Assembly: GCA_029168955.1 (NCBI GenBank)
Contig: JAPDOI010000213.1
Coordinates: 1,110,001 to 1,174,000 of the forward strand
Length of the DNA stretch: 64,000 bases
Reading direction: 5' to 3'
From: Aplectana chamaeleonis
Lineage: Eukaryota > Nematoda > Chromadorea > Rhabditida > Cosmocercidae
Each line of letters opens with the position of its first letter. Position 1 is the first letter of the stretch. The notes below the pieces were generated by a model. It searched no databases, was not told the DNA's origin, and saw only the letters and a list, made by a program, of their open reading frames with translations. The translations under genes were made by a program, and so were the position numbers. Positions 11,114-22,586 of this stretch are shown one piece after another.

Positions 11114-12350
11114 TCCTTCAGAAATTCTTTATAATGTTTAAACTGGTGCGAAGTGCTATTCAGACCAAAACATTAATATTGTGGTGCCAGGGTGATGGTG
11201 AAGGGCATCTCCTACGATGTATCCTATTGGGATCCTAGTGATCCTGGCGCCAGTCCTCTCTCAAAAAGCGAAAGTTGATACTGCATCACTTTTGACACTA
11301 GTCTGAGCCTGCACAACGATGGACGGATGCCGGCCATAGGCTTCTGTTGCCACAGAATCCTCTCTTTCGCATCCAACGCTGACAATGGGCCGACAAAGGC
11401 TTTCGGTTTGTCTCCTCATGTCACGACGAAATGAATCCTTTTGATCAGATCCGTCTATATTGGCACTCTTCTTGTTGAAAAAGATCACGTGAGCATCACA
11501 GACCCACTTCTAATGAGCATTTCTTGCTTTCATTTTGACAGCAACCTAGAGTCTCTCATCCCTCAAATCAGCTGTTATCAAGTATAGAAGCTCTTGTATC
11601 ACTTTTCCAGTAATGCTATCGATGCGTTTTGACGCCCTTCAGACGGCGAACGTAGGCATAAGCAAGCCAACTTTATCCCGGATTTGGTGAACGCTAGTGG
11701 TTGTGTTGAATTCGCGCTTTCAAATTTGCCGTTCATCTCTTCCAGAGAGGTTCTACGCACGCCTGAATGCAGCATTCTGACCTCAGGTGCTCTCATTGCT
11801 CAGAAAACTAGGAACGGCGCAGTGGCTTCCCTCATTTCGACCAGGGATTCGACAGTCTTTCATCCCAGCGTTCTGGGAGGCCTAGATCGGAGATCCATTC
11901 ATCCGAGAGAGTTGGCGCCACGATCCATATAGATACGGAATATTTATGTCAAATTCGATCCAAACATACAGTTTTGTTGAAACACAATAATGTTCGAATC
12001 GCTATTTATGCAAGATGGAAGTATATTGTGAAATCCCCGAAAATAGAAAAAAAGTGTTATAAAAAATTCCCGGAAAAATGGTATTTTGAAAACTCGGATA
12101 TACAGGTCTTTCAACACTTTGATTTTGCTCATGGTGGTAGAAAATGCTCAGTTTAACCATGAAGAGCGATATCATCAAAATGTATGGTGGAAGCTCATAA
12201 TGAAACGCATTGTATAGGCAGAATTACGTGCACCAGCACTGCCGATGTAACTCAGACCACTACGCTAAGCTTAATCAGGTGTTACGGCCCTGCACGAACG
12301 AGTAACTTTTTTTGCTGCAATTTACCTTTTTCTTTCGCTCGCTGATTGGT
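11114..12350. other. Stretch without a defensible gene
   Basis: Minus-strand open frames at 11261-11488 and 11599-11796 have coding-like composition (the first ends KSDAVSTFAF). I could not make their splice phases agree, and no domain is recognised. They may be terminal exons of an unidentified minus-strand gene. Confidence 0.3.
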
Positions 12351-12353
12351 ATC

Positions 12354-12737
12354 ATGTCGGATCTCGTTTATCAGTGTATTGTTGCATTGTGCAGAAGAAT
12401 ATTCATAAATTTCATGCGATTTACTGTGATTTTATGCGCCCCGATCCTTCTTAGCTTCTGCAATGGAATCACTGGAAGAATCTTTCATGCAACCTTTGGC
12501 AGTGAGCCAAGAGAATGTGCTCTCGATGCTGATTCAAAATATGTGCTAGCGAGCTCAAACGGACCGATTCAGCGGAGTCATGGCGAGAAGTTGCAAGAGT
12601 CGCTATTTAGAATGGGAGTATTTCAAGGGGCTAACACAAAATTGATGTCTGTTCCCCACCAAATAAAAAAAACGACACATAGAAATCGTACACAAAATTA
12701 TGAACTGTCTAGACTTCTCTTTCCTCTACGTCTCTAA
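12354..12737 (+). CDS. Hypothetical 127-aa protein with one hydrophobic segment
   Basis: A single open frame starts at an ATG (MSDLVYQCIV) and contains one hydrophobic stretch, FMRFTVILCAPILLSFC, compatible with a membrane anchor, followed by a polar C-terminus. No family is recognised and no splice signals are needed. Length and composition do not rule out a chance frame. A longer upstream extension (to 12312) is possible. Confidence 0.2.
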   Translation: MSDLVYQCIVALCRRIFINFMRFTVILCAPILLSFCNGITGRIFHATFGSEPRECALDADSKYVLASSNGPIQRSHGEKLQESLFRMGVFQGANTKLMSVPHQIKKTTHRNRTQNYELSRLLFPLRL

Positions 12738-12739
12738 TT

Positions 12740-13310
12740 TTTCTTTTTTCACTTTCTTTAAAATGGGTGGGTAACCTGTTGGTGAAAAAAGTCATCCAGG
12801 GTCTTTTCGCTGCCGCTTGGGTCTCAAAATTCGGATAAGCTGAAATGATAGAATAGATTGCATAATTCTGAACTAACTATGTAGTATAGGGAAAATGACA
12901 AAACATGGGGGAAACGGGTAGGAAAGTGACATTGCATGACATAACAGAAACTGAACTAAGCCAGTGCGGGAACCCAGCTTTTCCCCAACACGTTGAGCGG
13001 GGCGGAGAGGTAAACGGAGCAGTCGATCGTGTCTGGCCTCTCGCAGCACTGCCTTCCCCGCCCGGCTCAAAAAAAATCGGTTGAAGGCTGTATGGATCAA
13101 TATACAACTATACATACTGCTAAAGGCAAACACTATACAAGAACTCAATTTAATGAGCAGATTCTTTAATCAATTAATCGAAATCGGACTGCAGAGAAAA
13201 AGCAGGAGAGTTAGGGACATTAAGAACGCTTGCTGGGGGATCTGGGATGGTATCTGATATAAGGAAGACCGAATATTTTCGAATAATCCCATCCATCAAA
13301 TTTTCGCCTG
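12740..13310. other. Non-coding stretch
   Basis: A GC-rich patch at 12960-13075 gives open frames on the minus strand, but no motif or splice context supports a gene. Confidence 0.4.
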
Positions 13311-14287
13311 AAAGGCAGTGTTCACGATAAAAACTGTGTTTCAGTTTACACCAGGAATAGGTAGTGGAGGGGCACACTGTAACGTTGACGTCGAAAGAAC
13401 GCATAAAAACGAGCCAGGAAAAGCTCCAAAAGAGCCCGAAGTTGCCAATTCGAGCGCAAGGCAAACCTCAAAAACGCAATACACGCCCACCGACGTGAAC
13501 AAATGAATGCTCGAGATCGTGAGATGAGCGATGATTTTCAATCATTAGCCCCGTTTTTCCCTTCATTCTCAGCTTCTCTCTTTACTCAGGTCAGCTCGCA
13601 TAGATCGGCTGCAAAAGACGGAAGTTACAAGCCTCGGACAACTCGTCCACCATGTTTCCTTGGCTCAATTTCTGAGGGACCATAACTCCGTTTCCAGAAG
13701 GTCTTGCACGATTTCAGAGACATCATTGAAATCAGCATGGGGCCGTTTTCAAGATAGGTGGAAAAACAGAAAAATGATTTTTATCGTGAACACTGCCTTT
13801 AAAGGTCCACGATAAAAACCATTCCTGATTTTTTTTTGGTGGAGATCGGCAGCTGCGGGGCCTAGCGGAACCCTAACGTTGAAAAAACTGAGAAAAATTA
13901 GCTCGGAACGGTCCCCTATGGTCTCAAAGTTGGATACCCATCAGCTCGTAACCCCCAGATGCACTTTCCACGTCCAACGACGTGAACAAATGATTGCTCG
14001 AGATTGTGATATGAGCGATAGTTTCCGATCAATAGCCCCGTTCTACCCTTCATTCCCAACTTCTCTCTCTACTCAGGTCAGCTCGCATACATCGGTTGCA
14101 GAAGACGGAAGTTACAAGCCTCGGACAACTCGTCCACCATGTTTCCTTGTCTCAATATTTGAGGGACCATAGCTCCGTTCCCTGAAGGTCTTGTGCGATT
14201 TCTGAGATATCATTGGAATCAGCATGGGGCCGTTTTCAAGATGTGCGGAAAAACAGAAAAACGATTCCTATCGTGAACACTGCCTTT
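13311..14287. repeat. Two tandem copies of the AAGGCAGTGTTCACGAT element
   Basis: Copy 1 (13311-13800) runs from AAAGGCAGTGTTCACGATAA to its complement. Copy 2 (13801-14287) abuts it directly and shares the interior, including GACGGAAGTTACAAGCCTCG and ACTCGTCCACCATGTTTCCT. A third partial end (AAAGGCATCGTTCACGATGG) starts at 14288. Frames at 13503-13685 and 13879-14172 are the same interior translated twice and are not genes. Confidence 0.85.
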
Positions 14288-14603
14288 AAAGGCATCGTTC
14301 ACGATGGATTTCGTTTTTGAGTTTTCCATATATAATGGAAGCTCTGCATCCCTATATAACAGCTACCTTGTAAAAACTGCGAAAGAACCGCTGAAAGGTA
14401 TTTTTTCGGACCGAAATTCTCTCCATCGACTTTTGAGAAAGACAGAGTCGATCGCCAGAAATTTATGTGTTGACCCATGATCTCACGATCAAATGAAATT
14501 CATCCTTTTTCCAGAAGATTTCTGGGGAAGGACAGGTGAACCGATGTATGTGTAAAAGTCATCCTTCACGTAATCGCAAAGCATATTCCATCAACTTCCC
14601 CTC

Positions 14604-15029
14604 AGGCTCGGTCCATACGTGGCGGGATCGCCCGCTCTCGCTCTTCAACGCTGATAGGCGCCCGTACAGGCAGAAAGACTCCGGCAAATGCATCCTGCCT
14701 CGTGTTGATTCGATTGGAAACGCTTGACGTGGTGATCACTCACTGGAATCGACTCGTTTGCTGCTAATTTATTACGGTTTGGGATATTCTTGGTCGGCGT
14801 ATCAGACACGATGGCATTGATTTTGAGGTAGGTTTGGCTTTTATTGCTCGAGGGATAAAGCAAATCGCTCAGAAGTGGCTGCATCTCCCCCGAATTAAGC
14901 GTGAGCGAGCGAGAGGCGTAAACGCGCGGCAGCGAACGTAAGCGCCCTTCAGCGGCTGGCGAATGGTGTGTCAATGACGTCCATCGATTTTGCGTAATCG
15001 CACGCTCTCGCAACGTATGGACGCTGCCT
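14604..15029. repeat. TIR element with ends AGGCNSNGTCCATACGT, copy 1
   Basis: The left end AGGCTCGGTCCATACGT and the right end, complement of AGGCAGCGTCCATACGT, bound 426 bp rich in GAGCGAGCG-type runs. A copy in the opposite orientation lies at 27153-27595, sharing TAAAAGCCAAACCTACCTCA. A third, less clearly bounded copy starts at about 15221. Confidence 0.83.
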
Positions 15030-15220
15030 CAGTTGTACTGGATCAATTTTTGATCACTTACTTATACAATGGCTGACAGCAAATTGTGTCAGATGACAGA
15101 CTGAGTGCCGGCCTCTTTTAACGGAATTATGGGCAATCAGAATCATATATCTTCACGATAAAGCGTTTTTGTCCTACTCTAGCAAACGGGGTAGCAGCAA
15201 GGGCGATAGGTCCGCCTCTA

Positions 15221-15680
15221 AGGCAGCGTCCATACGTGGCGAGAGCGGGCGCTCGCGCTGTTGTGCGCCTCTCGACGCTCCTCAACGCTGCCTGAAAATT
15301 AACACAGGCAAACACCCCTGCCTCGTGTTGATTCGATTGAAACGTTTGATCGGGTGATCAATTGCTCGAATCGGCGCAACGGCTGATGATTTCCCACGGT
15401 TTTCAACTTCCGCGGTGGGATTATGAAAAACAAGGGGAGTGGTTTCGATACAGGTTAGTGCCTCCTGCTTTAGTGATGGAGCAGTAAGCTTAAAACTTAC
15501 TGTTTGCTTCGTGGTACTGGCGCAAGCGCGCGAGAGCGAGCGAGGGCGAGGCAATTCTGATTGGTCAGCTGCGGAAGTGGGCGGAGACTGGGCGGGGACA
15601 GATATCCGCCCTTGGTCCTGCGAGCGAGCGAGGTCGGAGATGTCCGCCCTTGGACCTGCAGCGCGAGAATCGACGCAAAC
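15221..15680. repeat. Third, partial copy of the GTCCATACGT element
   Basis: It begins AAGGCAGCGTCCATACGTGG and shares CTCGTGTTGATTCGATTG with the 14604 copy. The right end is not recognisable. The GC-rich GAGCGAGCGAGG runs create spurious open frames on both strands (15282-15716 and 15439-15840). Confidence 0.6.
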
Positions 15681-16272
15681 GCTCCACCCTCCTCGTCTGC
15701 TACTGGTCGAATTCAAATGCCGCTTCGCGCAATGGACCTGTCGACAGCATCGATCGGTCAGAATTCAACCAGACGGCTTCCGGACGCTTTTTTTCATTAT
15801 TTTTTTATTTTTCATGAATTTTCGCTCGATTTCTAACTAATATGTGCCTCTTCTTATCCCCTCTGTAAATAGGCGCTAGAAAAACGTCAGGGCTACGCCT
15901 TTTTTGAACTCTCACGGTTACTGTTTACGATTTTAAGAAGTCTTTCTCAAAAAATCCGTTTGCAGCATGGAAAATTTTTCACATCCTTTGTTTTGAATTC
16001 GTTTTCCCAGCTTGTGAACATTTTGAAGATATTTTGCCGCTAAAAAATTGAAATCTCACTCCTGATTTGCTGTTTTCTGCTCGTTGATCTCTTCATCCGG
16101 GTTTACATGAGTTTGAAATGTTTGGTGTTGCATAACTGAAAATATTTCCCACTCATCGAAATTCTCATAACCTTTTGCCAATTATTTCGGAATTTCAAAA
16201 ATTTTGTGAATCGGAATTTCAAAAATTTTGTGAATGTCTGAATGAGGGAATTTCAAAAATGTTGTGAATTAA
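15681..16272. other. AT-rich stretch, nothing identified
   Basis: Only poly-T tracts and a short direct repeat (GAATTTCAAAAATTTTGTGAA, three degenerate copies at 16190-16265) are visible. Confidence 0.5.
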
Positions 16273-16412
16273 AGTCTGTCTGAATGAGAGTGTCTGCCCA
16301 GGCGGTCGGCGTGCGTGTCGAACGGAAGTCGAGAGGGCATTTGTTGGACTGCGTGACGACCGTTCAACACACACGCCGACCGCTTGGGCGGACCTTATCA
16401 TTCGGGCAAACT
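16273..16412. repeat. MITE with TIR AGTCTGTCYGAATGAG, copy 2
   Basis: This 140-bp relative of the element at 9611-9839 runs from AGTCTGTCTGAATGAGAGTG to the complement of AGTTTGCCCGAATGATAAGG. Its inner arms GGTCGGCGTGCGTGTCGAAC and GTTCAACACACACGCCGACC pair. Confidence 0.8.
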
Positions 16413-16588
16413 CTTGGTTTCGATGAAGATGGACGAAAGAAGGCCTTTATGAACATCAAAAAGGCCAGAGCCGACTGCCACATCGTAGTTAGACGGGCAC
16501 TAGTGCGAGCGATGTGGGCCATATTTCTATGCTGTTACTTGATGTTCTGGCGTAAAAAGCCAGACAAAGTTATATTACTGCTTTTCAG

Positions 16589-16838
16589 ATCTGATGTCCG
16601 TTTGTACGTGGAAAGAGATGGAGAGCTTGTCCCAATGAAGGTGAGTTTTATCTCAAATATCTTCTCAAGTAATTGTTTTTAGACTGTTCTATGTGATGGT
16701 TTTTTAGAAACGTGTGATCAACGATGCGGACGCGCCGCCATCTTGCCTTGTCGTCGGGGGAGTCATCGGAAGCCCGACTTAGAGTCCTGTCGATCGGACG
16801 TCGAGCTCAGAAAATTTCGGGAAAACTACTTGTGGTAA
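16589..16838 (+). CDS. Candidate exon pair, Cys-rich fragment
   Basis: Exon 16589-16640 follows the acceptor CTTTTCAG and reads SDVRLYVERDGELVPMK. A 42-nt intron (16641-16682) has a consensus donor GTGAGT and a T-rich acceptor TTTTTAG. The next exon opens TVLCDGFLETCDQRCG and contains five Cys, ending either at TAA (16836-16838) or at a donor GTAAGC (16835). Both possible ends lie inside the palindromic MITE at 16819-17042. Intron length and signals are typical of nematodes, so this may be a real gene fragment, but upstream exons and the family are unknown. Confidence 0.35.
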
Positions 16839-17042
16839 GCAGTAAGTAACTTGAACGTCTCAAGTTATTTAATCATAGCAGAAAAGTCACATACACCATG
16901 TCGTGAGTAACTTACCCGAGGGGAACTTTCACAGGGTCGCCTCGGGTAACTTGCTTACCTTATTGTGTATGCGACTTTTTTGCTATGAGTAAGTAACTTC
17001 AGACGTTCAAGTTACTTACTGCTTACCACAAGTAGTTTTCCC
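16819..17042. repeat. Palindromic MITE, 224 bp
   Basis: The ends GGGAAAACTACTTGTGGTAA and its complement TTACCACAAGTAGTTTTCCC start arms of more than 90 bp, which pair through AGTAAGTAACTTGAACGTCT, TACCCGAGGNGAA and CATACACNAT. This is a near-perfect hairpin. It overlaps the 3' end of the candidate exon at 16683-16838. Confidence 0.9.
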
Positions 17043-17275
17043 AAAGTTGTCAGAGAGTTTTTTGTATTTTTTTTGCGTTTTATATGCTTTTGAATTTTGT
17101 TTTTCTTGTTCTGCCCCCGGTACTCTGCCTACGGTTCGATGAAGATGCTCTAAATCCGATTTATCTCATTTTTATTCCAGTGTCATTCCGTAATTTCATA
17201 TCGCTTTATCAGCTCATCATTCTGAACCCGGTCACCTCTAAACCAATCTCATGGATATTGAAACTAACCTTTTAG

Positions 17276-17742
17276 ACTTTGTGAACCTTGTGGTCGTCAT
17301 GCATGTATTGTGTTGTAGTGTTCTGACATAGTCTATAGTCTTGATTGCGTTTGCCGTAGCACGGTTTTTTCGCATCTCAAACACTACATCATCTCGAATT
17401 GCCTTCAAAGGCTATTTGGTTACACGTTAAACCTCTATTGTAGAAGTGATTTCGAGCAATAAATTTGCATTTGTTATTACTTGTAGTTTTTATTATGTGT
17501 TGCTCCAGAATCCTTTAGCGGGCTCATTCAAGAGCCAGGTTGTAATGGAGCGATTCTGGATTTACGGCGAATTCAAAAGGCCGCTCTGATACAACCTGGT
17601 CTTGGGTGAGACCGCTAAAAAGAATTTTTGAGCAGTACGGGTGTTGGAGAAATCGCTTTCAAGGGCGTATTAGGGCAGGATGAAGGGTGAATATGAAAAT
17701 TTGCGGCAGTAAGGGCGTAGTGTCAGGATGGACGAGCGGCCC
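17276..17742. other. Stretch with a small palindrome only
   Basis: AGCCAGGTTGTAATGG (17535) and its inverted partner ATACAACCTGGTCT (17590) form a hairpin of about 70 bp. No gene is seen. An AATAAA at about 17459 has no assignable transcript. Confidence 0.4.
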
Positions 17743-17891
17743 TAGCAAGGCCGGTCACCGCCCGTGCAAGGCTAGCCACCTGCCTTTCCCCTCGGACTGA
17801 AGTGGCTGGTTTCCGTGCATAGCAAGGCCGGTCACCGCCCGTGCAAGGCTAGCCACCTGTCTTTCCCCTCGGACTGAAGTGGCTGGTTTTC
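17743..17891. repeat. 77-bp tandem duplication
   Basis: The unit starting TAGCAAGGCCGGTCACCGCC and containing CCCTCGGACTGAAGTGGCTG occurs at 17743-17819 and again from 17820, nearly identical. The minus-strand open frame at 17755-18069 derives from it. Confidence 0.85.
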
Positions 17892-18420
17892 CTTGAAGTC
17901 TACTGCTTTGAGCGGACGGAGCACGGACGGAGGCTCCGCCCCAAACATGCCCCTTTTCGACTATCGAAGGGTGGGGCCCGAACCGTGAACCTGCCCTGCG
18001 CCCTCCTTCCTGCTGCCCCGTTTGCCAGAGTGAAAACCTCTCCCTACATGCTTCGATGGGTCCAGCCAATCACTCAAACCCATAAAAACGGTGAGGCTTT
18101 TCAGCGCGTACGATGCCTTTAATCTCGAATTAATTTGAGCTTTGCTTGGTTTTCAGACAACAAGTGAAAAGAAACCTTTCCAGATTTCATGACAGAGAGA
18201 ATTTTTGTGCATTCACAAAATCAAAATTTGCAGTTATTCGAAAATGTCCGAATATTCGGAATTTTCGGGATAGCTGATAATCGCGATTTTGTGAATGCGA
18301 GGAATTCTACTCTGCCATCAATTATGGAAAGCTTGTGTAACTGCTTGAAAATCAAAAACAGCGCAAGCCATTCTGGCATCGTAGCGAAAAGAATGATTGA
18401 CTGAATCATTCGATCCTCAC

Positions 18421-18645
18421 TACGGCGCCGTTTATACTTCCACCGCCAAGCGGCGCGGCGAAGTGCTATCCTACATTATCGACCATGCCACGCCGCTTGA
18501 TCAATGCTACAGAAAAGCACTGCGCCGCGCCGCCGGCAAGAGTATAAACGACCCCTAACATTGATCAAGCGATGCCGCACGATCGATGTTACAAGAATGC
18601 ACTGATCCGCGCAGCTCGGCGGCGAGAATATAAACGAGCCCTATA
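18421..18645. repeat. GC-rich foldback relatives (TATAAACGACCCC ends)
   Basis: The left end GGCGCCGTTTATACTTCCAC resembles the left end of the element at 4511. Two right-type ends follow: GAGTATAAACGACCCCTAA near 18558 and GAATATAAACGAGCCCTA near 18643. The simplest reading is one complete short copy plus a truncated second one. Confidence 0.7.
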
Positions 18646-18883
18646 GTATCTTACAAATTGCCAGGCCCACCCCTTCACAGTTTTCACGTCTAAGGTGTCA
18701 CTCTGCCACTAACACCAACCTCACACCTGACGCGTAATCATACGTATCTCCAGGGAATGCGAAGTAGTCAAGAGATGTGTATGGCACCAAAGTGGGCTGG
18801 AATTCCTCAACCAGAAGCCCTTAATTAGGCCGGAACCATACTACCAGCGACGGGCGAGGCGACACAATGTTCACGATCCATAT

Positions 18884-21084
18884 CAGGGCTGTGCGTTATA
18901 AGGTTAACGTGTTAACGCATTAACGGGTTAACGCGGTTTTTTCTCGAAAATTAACGATTAACGCTTAACGAAAAAGTCTTGAAATCACGTTAATTTATAA
19001 TTTGTTAATCGTCGTAGAATTATGGCACCAGGGTACGGCACGAGGTGCTGGTCGGCCAGTTTGCTCAGACATCCACTTCAATGTCGATTTCGCTCAGAAC
19101 CCCCACCCCAGGAGCGCGAGAAGGTCAAGTTTTGACCGTGTTCTACCCCACTCCCCACCTAGAGCTGATGTGTTCAAACAGTGTTTATCTAGCAGGTTCG
19201 CCTCTAGTGTTTGATTGCAGTTAAATTATACTTGTAGTATTAATTTGATAAAGCTAGTGCTATGCGAAAAAAAAATGTGGATGTTTGAAAGGACGAACAG
19301 CGCCCATCGCATTTAAGTAGAGAGGGGCTTAAAGTGCATGTAAAGTGCAGTCCAGCAAATTTCGTACACGTACCTATCAATGAGAAGTGGTCGGCGGAAG
19401 ATCAATATGCATGAATTCCTATGCAAAATGCTCGCCACCGATTGAGCGAAAGCGGTTGTGCTGCCATGAGTTTCAAGCACACTGATCTTCGGCCAACCGC
19501 TTCTCATGCAACTTTTGGTGGACTACGTTATAACTGGTTCCAGTCTGTGCTGTGTAATAAAATGCTGATGTTTGAGGGGACGGGAGTTCGACCCCGCTCG
19601 AAATTCATAGTTATGCAGAGTACGGATCACGATAGAAGGATATTTGAGTCGAGCATGGTCTATTCACCCTTTGTATACACTTTCACCGTCTAGGATGCAG
19701 GGTGAACACTGCTACAGTGTATGGGCTCACTTTTTCTCAGGTGTGGTCCCGCCGGAGTGCGACAATTTTGAAAACTATGAATCACGAGAGTAGGATATTT
19801 GGGTCAAGCGTCTCTGATTTACCGTGCATACGAAATTTCACCGTCTGATTGTGAGGTCGACGCTGAAGGGCGCTACACTGTACTCGCAAACGTCAAAGAA
19901 GAAAAAAAATGACTCCGAACAAAGTAGGTTTTTATTGGTTATAAGTTAAGTAGTAAATGAGTTATTTGGAAAAATCTTGGCTTTGAGAAACTAGACTTTA
20001 TACTCTATCGTGTGCAACCTTGTGGAATTCTGAAGAGTGCCTTTTAAGAACATTTACATGTTGTGGGTTCTTCTCTAAAATGCACTGTGGGTCCACATCT
20101 GACAAAATAAGTACTGAGAAAACGCGAATATTGACTTCAGAACCCACACCAGGAAAATTTTCGCAAAGGGCACACTCCAGAGGTGCCGTGGGCTTCAAAC
20201 GGTAGGGTACAGAGTGTAGTTTCCTGAAGCTAGGATTTTTCACAAGTACCTCATTTAAAACTTAAGGTACTGCAGTTTTAAAGCCCTAGTTTAGGTTCGT
20301 AAAGTTGGATGATCTTTGCCTTCTTCCTCTATCAGTGTAGCGGCCTTCGGCATTCATTTTAGACGCCGAAACTCAGCATTGAACAAATCGGCCACGCTGG
20401 ACTCAAATATACTACTCCCGTGACTCTTAGTTTTCAAAATTGCCGACTTCCGACGGGACCACAGCTGAAAGACGTGTAAGGCCTCATATTTTAGCAGTGC
20501 TCGGCCTCAATCTTAAACGAGGAATTTTTTTGTACAGGGTAAATCGACCACGCTCACCTCAAATATCAACTCTACTGACTCTCGCAGAAATCACTCAGCA
20601 TTGAAAAGGCAAATCGCTTTAGGCACTTCGCATTGAGGATTCATATGTCTTGTTTACCATTTTGGGAACACCTTCACGATAACTTCACCCTAAGCTTCTT
20701 AATTGAACATCTTCACTTACAACTAAGTTCAAACAGCATTTTAGTTAAATCGCAATGCATAGATGAATCCCATGTGAAGAACTGCTCCGGGCGGTTTTCA
20801 CTCACATACACAATTGTCCATTGGGTCTTCCTCCGAAGGTCACACATCTCCGGAGCTCAAAACCTCCTGTGGGGCCATATCCCGCGACGAACTCTGTATG
20901 GCACTGATTAAAATGGGAGATCTGATAATTTATTAATTTTTGACGTTGTAGTGCTATTCTTTTTAATGGTTTAACGAAATGCAAAATTAACGTGTTAACG
21001 CATTAACGGGTTAATGCGGTTTTTTTCCGAAAGTTAACGGTTAACACTTAACGAAAAAATAATTTTCATTAACGCACACCCCTG
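18884..21084. mobile_element. hAT-type non-autonomous element, 2.2 kb, 8-bp TSD
   Basis: The ends CAGGGCTGTGCG and the complement of CAGGGGTGTGCG are typical of hAT elements. The flanks carry a perfect 8-bp direct repeat, ATCCATAT (18876-18883 and 21085-21092). Each terminus is followed by about 80 bp made of TTAACG-type subterminal repeats, arranged in direct orientation at the two ends. No transposase frame was recognised in the interior. Confidence 0.9.
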
Positions 21085-21092
21085 ATCCATAT

Positions 21093-22586
21093 CGACCGAA
21101 AATCGCTTTTCTGGCATTCTTTCGGAATAAACGACCCACAAAAGAAATTTCATGAGAAATGTGCATCCTACTAGAGCCGTCGAATGATTTAGTCTTTTTC
21201 AAACACACTGAACTGTTGGATGTGACCAACCGAGCGGTCGGCCAAGCCCAAACAGCTGCAATTTCCATTGTATTCCTTAGTGGGTCGCCTATTTCGAAAG
21301 GGCACCCTTGATATGCCCAGTCTCTGGTCGCAAACAGTATGATCACGACCTTATAAATGGGCTCACATTTTAGAATGATTGCAAATTTTGTAACCAACCC
21401 TACTGCATCCCCCGGGTTTTTCATCCTTGCATCGCAACCTACGAAGCCTTTGAAGGCTTGTCGATCATTTAGGGATGTTAACGATTTCCGGCCCAGGAAA
21501 AAATCATTCAAAAGGCGAAAAATTTGTAGAATTTACCGAATAAAGCAGGTGAAATGTCGTTAAGCAACTAGCACTTTGATAAAAATGGTATTCTAGTCAA
21601 TGCAACATCACGAGTTTTGAGAGAACTCCAACCAGTGGTATCCTCTGTGAAGTGTCGTAATTTTCTCGACTCATGGCGCGAGCGATTTTGCCCCCTCCGT
21701 CTGTCAAGCGCTTTCTCACTGTCTCTAACCGCTGCTCCGCTCCAGCACGCGTAGGAACCATCAGAATTTCGCGGTTTTAAAGCCTTTGAGCTCCAACTAA
21801 AGAAAAGAAGAGCCGAAAATACAAGAAAACTTTTATGAATAACATGAGAAAAACTCCACCGAAATTCCCATCGGGGTAAAACACCAGGCAAATACTACAT
21901 TATGTAGACCTCAGAACAGATACCAGTACGACAGTGAATAACTAACAAATTGAAGGCATTTAGAAGCGAGGTTCGGCTACCGGAAGCTATCCACTGTCTA
22001 TCCACAACCTTCTCTGCTTTCTAGGATTAAGAGAGAACTTTTGTCTATTTTTTCACTAACACAAAATTATGTAGTAAGTATTATAGAGGCCTTTTGTCAA
22101 ATTCAGTCTAGCGAATGTACGAGGCGCGATCATTGTGGAGGGACGCGCGGCGTTCGCGAAACTAATGACTAGCGGGTTTTCGATTGCGCCGACGATCTAT
22201 CCCGCAGCCCTGCCCATTCACTCGACTAAATTTTCCGAAAAGACCGTACATCTGCCGTACACAAAGCCAAGGAGCCACTGTCTCGTGAGACGCGGTGTGG
22301 AGGGTCGTGAGAAATGTTACCCAGAAATGGAGATTCGCGGCAAGGATTATGAAAATTTTGAAAATTTCAGGTCATAAAAAGATAGGTTAGAAGCCCACGT
22401 CTGAGACAACGGTCTGTCTGTCTGTCCTCGGCGGTACAAAGCATCAAAAAACTATTCCTATGCTAACCCTAGATAACAGCGCTATCATGGACGAAATTAT
22501 GGATAGAACTTCTCAGCCTATAACTATCTAACACCCTCTCAACAATAATGATATAGTAACAATAAACATACACCGTATCACAAAAA
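21093..22586. other. Downstream of the ACBD6-like gene; no gene called
   Basis: A short T-rich and repeat-bearing stretch, including a dispersed-repeat block at 21690-21770. The minus-strand frame at 21041-21511 overlaps the end of the hAT element and has no domain. This is the likely 3' flank of the minus-strand ACBD6-like gene. Confidence 0.45.

Noticed and set aside
11261..11796. Two coding-like minus-strand frames
   Set aside because: Splice phases between them do not agree and no domain is seen; kept only as a note in the intergenic entry.
13503..14172. Two similar proteins of 60 and 97 residues
   Set aside because: Both are the interior of tandem copies of the same TIR element.
17181..17275. 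Exon-like frame after TTTATTCCAG
   Set aside because: Its phase does not match the candidate exon at 16683-16834, and the peptide has no family features.
17755..18069. 104-residue minus-strand frame
   Set aside because: It spans the 77-bp tandem duplication and shows no protein motif.
19560..19620. GGGAGTTCGACCCCG resembling a tRNA T-arm
   Set aside because: No acceptor stem, D-arm or anticodon arm can be folded at the right distances.
18884..21084. Interpretation as an LTR retrotransposon because of direct terminal TTAACG repeats
   Set aside because: The outermost ends are inverted and the duplication is 8 bp, fitting hAT; there are no primer-binding site, polypurine tract or gag/pol frames.
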